From: a virus | Length of the DNA: 31,666 nucleotides | Strand: one strand, 5' to 3' | IMG/VR virus record: IMGVR_UViG_3300031812_000016 | Span: 1 to 31,666 of that record | Shown: one piece after another, positions 30,177-31,666 of the stretch | Position numbering within the stretch: position 1 is the stretch's first letter | Layout of the letters: each line of letters opens with the position of its first letter | The notes under the pieces: generated by a model | Told to the model about the DNA's origin: nothing | Seen by the model: the letters and a program-made list of their open reading frames with translations, nothing else | The model's database searches: none | Program-made: the position numbers and the translations under genes

Positions 30177-31028
30177 TCACGCCGCCGCGTGCACTCCCCG
30201 CGCGGCGGCGACACCCTCGAACACCCTGTCCTCCCCCGCCAGCACCGCCGGCTCGCCGGTGAAGGCCTGCCAGCGCCGAACCGCCACGTCGACGTAGCGC
30301 GGATCAATCTCCATCGCGTAGCAGACCCGCCCCGTGGTCTCGGCCGCGATGATGGTGCTGCCGCTGCCGCAGAAGGGCTCGTAGGCCGCCTCCCCCGGGG
30401 CGCTGTTGTTCAAGATCGGCCGGCGCATGCATTCCACGGGCTTCTGCGTGCCGTGCACGGTCGCCGCGTCCTCGTCGCCGCCGGTGCCGATCGGCCAGAG
30501 CGTCGCCTGGTCGCGTGCGCCCTGCCAGTGGCCCGTCGCCCCCTTGCGCACGGCGTAGAGGCACGGCTCGTGCTGCCAGTGGTAGTCCCCCCGCCCCAGC
30601 ACAAAGCGCGGCTTCGCCCAGACGATCTGGCTGCGCACCGCGAAGCCCGCCGCCTCCAGGCTCTCGATCACGGTGCGCGCGTGCACGCCGGCGTGCCAGA
30701 CGTAGGCGACGTCGCCCGGGAACAGCGCCCAGGCCTCGCGCCAGTCGGCGCGGTCGTCGTTGGCCACCCGGCCGGTGCGCATCGTCGCCGAGACGCCGGC
30801 CTCGTTCCGCCACTCAGGGTCGTAGTTCACCCCGTAGGGAGGATCCGTGACCATCAGGTGCGGCCGCGCGCCGCCGAGCAGCCGCGCGACATCGCTGGCC
30901 CTGGTGCTGTCGGCGCAGAGCAGCCGGTGCTCGCCGAGCAGCCAGAGGTCGCCGGGGCGGGTGACCGCTCGGCGCGGCGGGTCCGGTTCGGCGTCGGCGG
31001 GGTCCTCGGCCGGCTCGCCCTCTGCCAC
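30177..31028 (-). CDS. DNA (N4/N6) methyltransferase, beta-class order
   Basis: The coordinates start at GTG 31026-31028, the first reasonable start after the frame changes; the same frame is open back to 31640 but encodes nonsense there. Features are VTRPGDLWLLGEHRLLCADS and catalytic DPPY (MVTDPPYGVNYDPEW), with the SAM-binding motif FCGSGSTIIAAE after it. This is the order of beta-class amino-methyltransferases. Such enzymes in phages modify adenine or cytosine N4 and can protect DNA from host restriction. The usual relative carries an N-terminal ParB-like domain in the same frame. Here that domain lies in the frame one base away (see next entry), so the protein is either split, expressed separately or made by frameshifting. 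Confidence 0.8.
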   Translation of the reverse strand: MAEGEPAEDPADAEPDPPRRAVTRPGDLWLLGEHRLLCADSTRASDVARLLGGARPHLMVTDPPYGVNYDPEWRNEAGVSATMRTGRVANDDRADWREAWALFPGDVAYVWHAGVHARTVIESLEAAGFAVRSQIVWAKPRFVLGRGDYHWQHEPCLYAVRKGATGHWQGARDQATLWPIGTGGDEDAATVHGTQKPVECMRRPILNNSAPGEAAYEPFCGSGSTIIAAETTGRVCYAMEIDPRYVDVAVRRWQAFTGEPAVLAGEDRVFEGVAAARGVHAAA

Positions 31029-31531
31029 CCTCTCGTCTGACGCGGCACCGTTGGCAACCGGCGGGCTGGCAACCGCCGGGTTGCCACCGGATCGAGCCCG
31101 GCCAGCAGCCGCTCGATCTCCGCGCCGTCGAAGCCGGTCAGCGCCAAGTCGATGCCGCCCATCTCCTGCAGCTTCGCGAGCTCCGCCTGCAGCAGCGCCT
31201 CGTCCCATCCCGCGTTCAGCGCGATGCGGTTGTCGGCAAGCCGCAGCGCCGCCTTCTGCGCCTCGGTGAGGCCAGCGCGGACGATCGTCGGGACCGTGGC
31301 GAGGCCAAGGGACTGCGCGGCCAGCACCCGGCCGTGGCCGGCGATGATCTCGCCCCGCTCGTCGACCAGCACCGGGGCGACGAAGCCGAACTCGAGGATG
31401 CTGGCCGCGATCTGCGCCACCTGCTCGGGCGAATGCGTGCGCGCATTGCCGGCATAGGGCAGCAGCGAGGCGACCGCGCGCGCCTCGACGGCGCTCGCAG
31501 CCCATGGGACCTGGGGCATCGGGACCTGCAT
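30854..31531 (-). CDS. ParB-like N-terminal domain of the methyltransferase, frame-shifted
   Basis: ATG 31529-31531 opens a 225-aa frame. Residues ~15-100 are a clear ParB-like domain: LPYAGNARTHSPEQVAQIAA, FGFVAPVLVDERGEIIAGHG, VLAAQSLGLATVPTIVRAG and LTEAQKAALRLADNRIALNA. Homology ends near FDGAEIERLLAGLDPV (about residue 147). After this the frame reads Arg/Pro/Thr-rich shadow sequence, while the methyltransferase linker and catalytic domain continue in the -1 frame. The switch falls in a cluster of TGGCAACC repeats. An indel mutation, an assembly error or a real frameshift are all possible. In intact relatives the ParB domain is thought to read DNA or nucleotides for the methylase. No good ribosome site is seen; ATG 31519 is an alternative start. 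Confidence 0.75.
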   Translation of the reverse strand: MQVPMPQVPWAASAVEARAVASLLPYAGNARTHSPEQVAQIAASILEFGFVAPVLVDERGEIIAGHGRVLAAQSLGLATVPTIVRAGLTEAQKAALRLADNRIALNAGWDEALLQAELAKLQEMGGIDLALTGFDGAEIERLLAGLDPVATRRLPARRLPTVPRQTRGWQRASRPRTPPTPNRTRRAERSPAPATSGCSASTGCSAPTAPGPAMSRGCSAARGRT

Positions 31532-31567
31532 GATGGTGGAACGGAGGGGGCGCCGCGGCTGGCAACC
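31052..31567. repeat. TGGCAACC repeats around the ParB/methyltransferase frame switch
   Basis: TGGCAACC occurs at 31052-31059, 31067-31074 and 31560-31567 on the plus strand and inverted (GGTTGCCA) at 31079-31086. The 31067 copy and the inverted copy could form a hairpin with a CGCC-type loop. The copies at 31052-31086 cover the point where the coding frame changes, which makes slippage or a binding site plausible. Confidence 0.55.
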
Positions 31568-31666
31568 TGGAAAACGGGGCTGACGCTGGCGACCTTGCGC
31601 GCGCTTGCTCCCCGCATAAGTATTCGCGGGAAGGAACCAAGCAAATATATTAGCAACGTCCGGTCA
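31568..31666. promoter_or_regulatory. AT-richer right edge, possible leftward promoter
   Basis: This segment is markedly less GC-rich than the rest. On the minus strand TTGCTT (31637-31632), a 16-base spacer and TACTTA (31615-31610) could be a weak promoter for the ParB/methyltransferase gene. No gene is supported here; a neighbouring gene or control region outside the window is likely. Confidence 0.3.

Noticed and set aside
31029-31640. N-terminal extension of the methyltransferase frame up to 31640
   Set aside because: Its translation is Arg/Ala-rich nonsense overlapping the ParB-like domain, which is plainly encoded in the other frame.
1-31666. tRNA genes, integrase, insertion sequences, attachment and cos sites
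   Set aside because: Looked for on both strands; nothing with adequate support was seen. cos and attachment sites cannot be defined without related genomes.

Overview
The window is almost wall-to-wall genes of a tailed, lambda-type siphophage or prophage. The DNA is very GC-rich, and most neighbouring genes overlap by 1-4 bases (ATGA, GTGA, TGATG or TAATG junctions). The GpA-type terminase, DUF6441, DUF2190, DUF3489 and protease-capsid fusion families are ones I associate with alphaproteobacterial hosts, perhaps Rhodospirillales or Acetobacteraceae. That host guess is inference from family knowledge. No integrase, attachment site, tRNA, rRNA or host gene is visible, so I cannot tell a free phage from a prophage.

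Layout. (1) Bases 1-3543, minus strand: an early replication operon. It runs from a Cro/YdaS-like regulator through a short DUF1194-like protein, an HTH plus zinc-knuckle protein and a VRR-NUC nuclease to a large prim-pol/RepA-type primase-helicase that continues past the left edge. (2) 3544-3685: a divergent control region with a TTGACA box and inverted repeats. (3) 3686-7438, plus strand: a recombination operon with a small membrane protein, hypothetical proteins, a Gp157-like protein, a RecT-family annealing protein and a conserved protein that may have a RAMP/Cas7-like fold. (4) 7448-7975: about 100 tandem copies of a degenerate pentamer, GGC plus two variable bases. This array is strongly strand-asymmetric and non-coding, and is the strangest object in the window. 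(5) 7979-8470: a hairpin, a good promoter with an operator-like palindrome in its spacer, and a two-gene unit (a 61-aa unknown and an HTH protein). (6) 8425-28937, minus strand: the late operon, transcribed right to left in the lambda order: TerS, TerL, gpW-like, portal, protease-capsid fusion, DUF2190, gpFII-like, gpZ-like (DUF6441), gpU-like, tail tube, G/GT, tape measure, M, L, K, I, J, tail fibre, fibre assembly, small membrane proteins, GH108 endolysin and a spanin-like protein. (7) 29051-30150, plus strand: a 74-aa unknown and a DUF3489 regulator-like protein. (8) 30177-31531, minus strand: a ParB-like domain and a DNA methyltransferase that are normally one protein but lie here in two frames.

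How the parts work together. The left operon supplies priming, helicase and nuclease functions. The plus operon supplies single-strand annealing recombination. The late operon packages DNA, builds head and tail and lyses the cell. A lambda-style -1 ribosomal frameshift at GGGAAAC (19353-19359) should produce the G-T tail chaperone fusion. The most promising undescribed features are the GGC-pentamer array between the early and late transcription units, its flanking hairpins, and the RAMP-like protein next to RecT.
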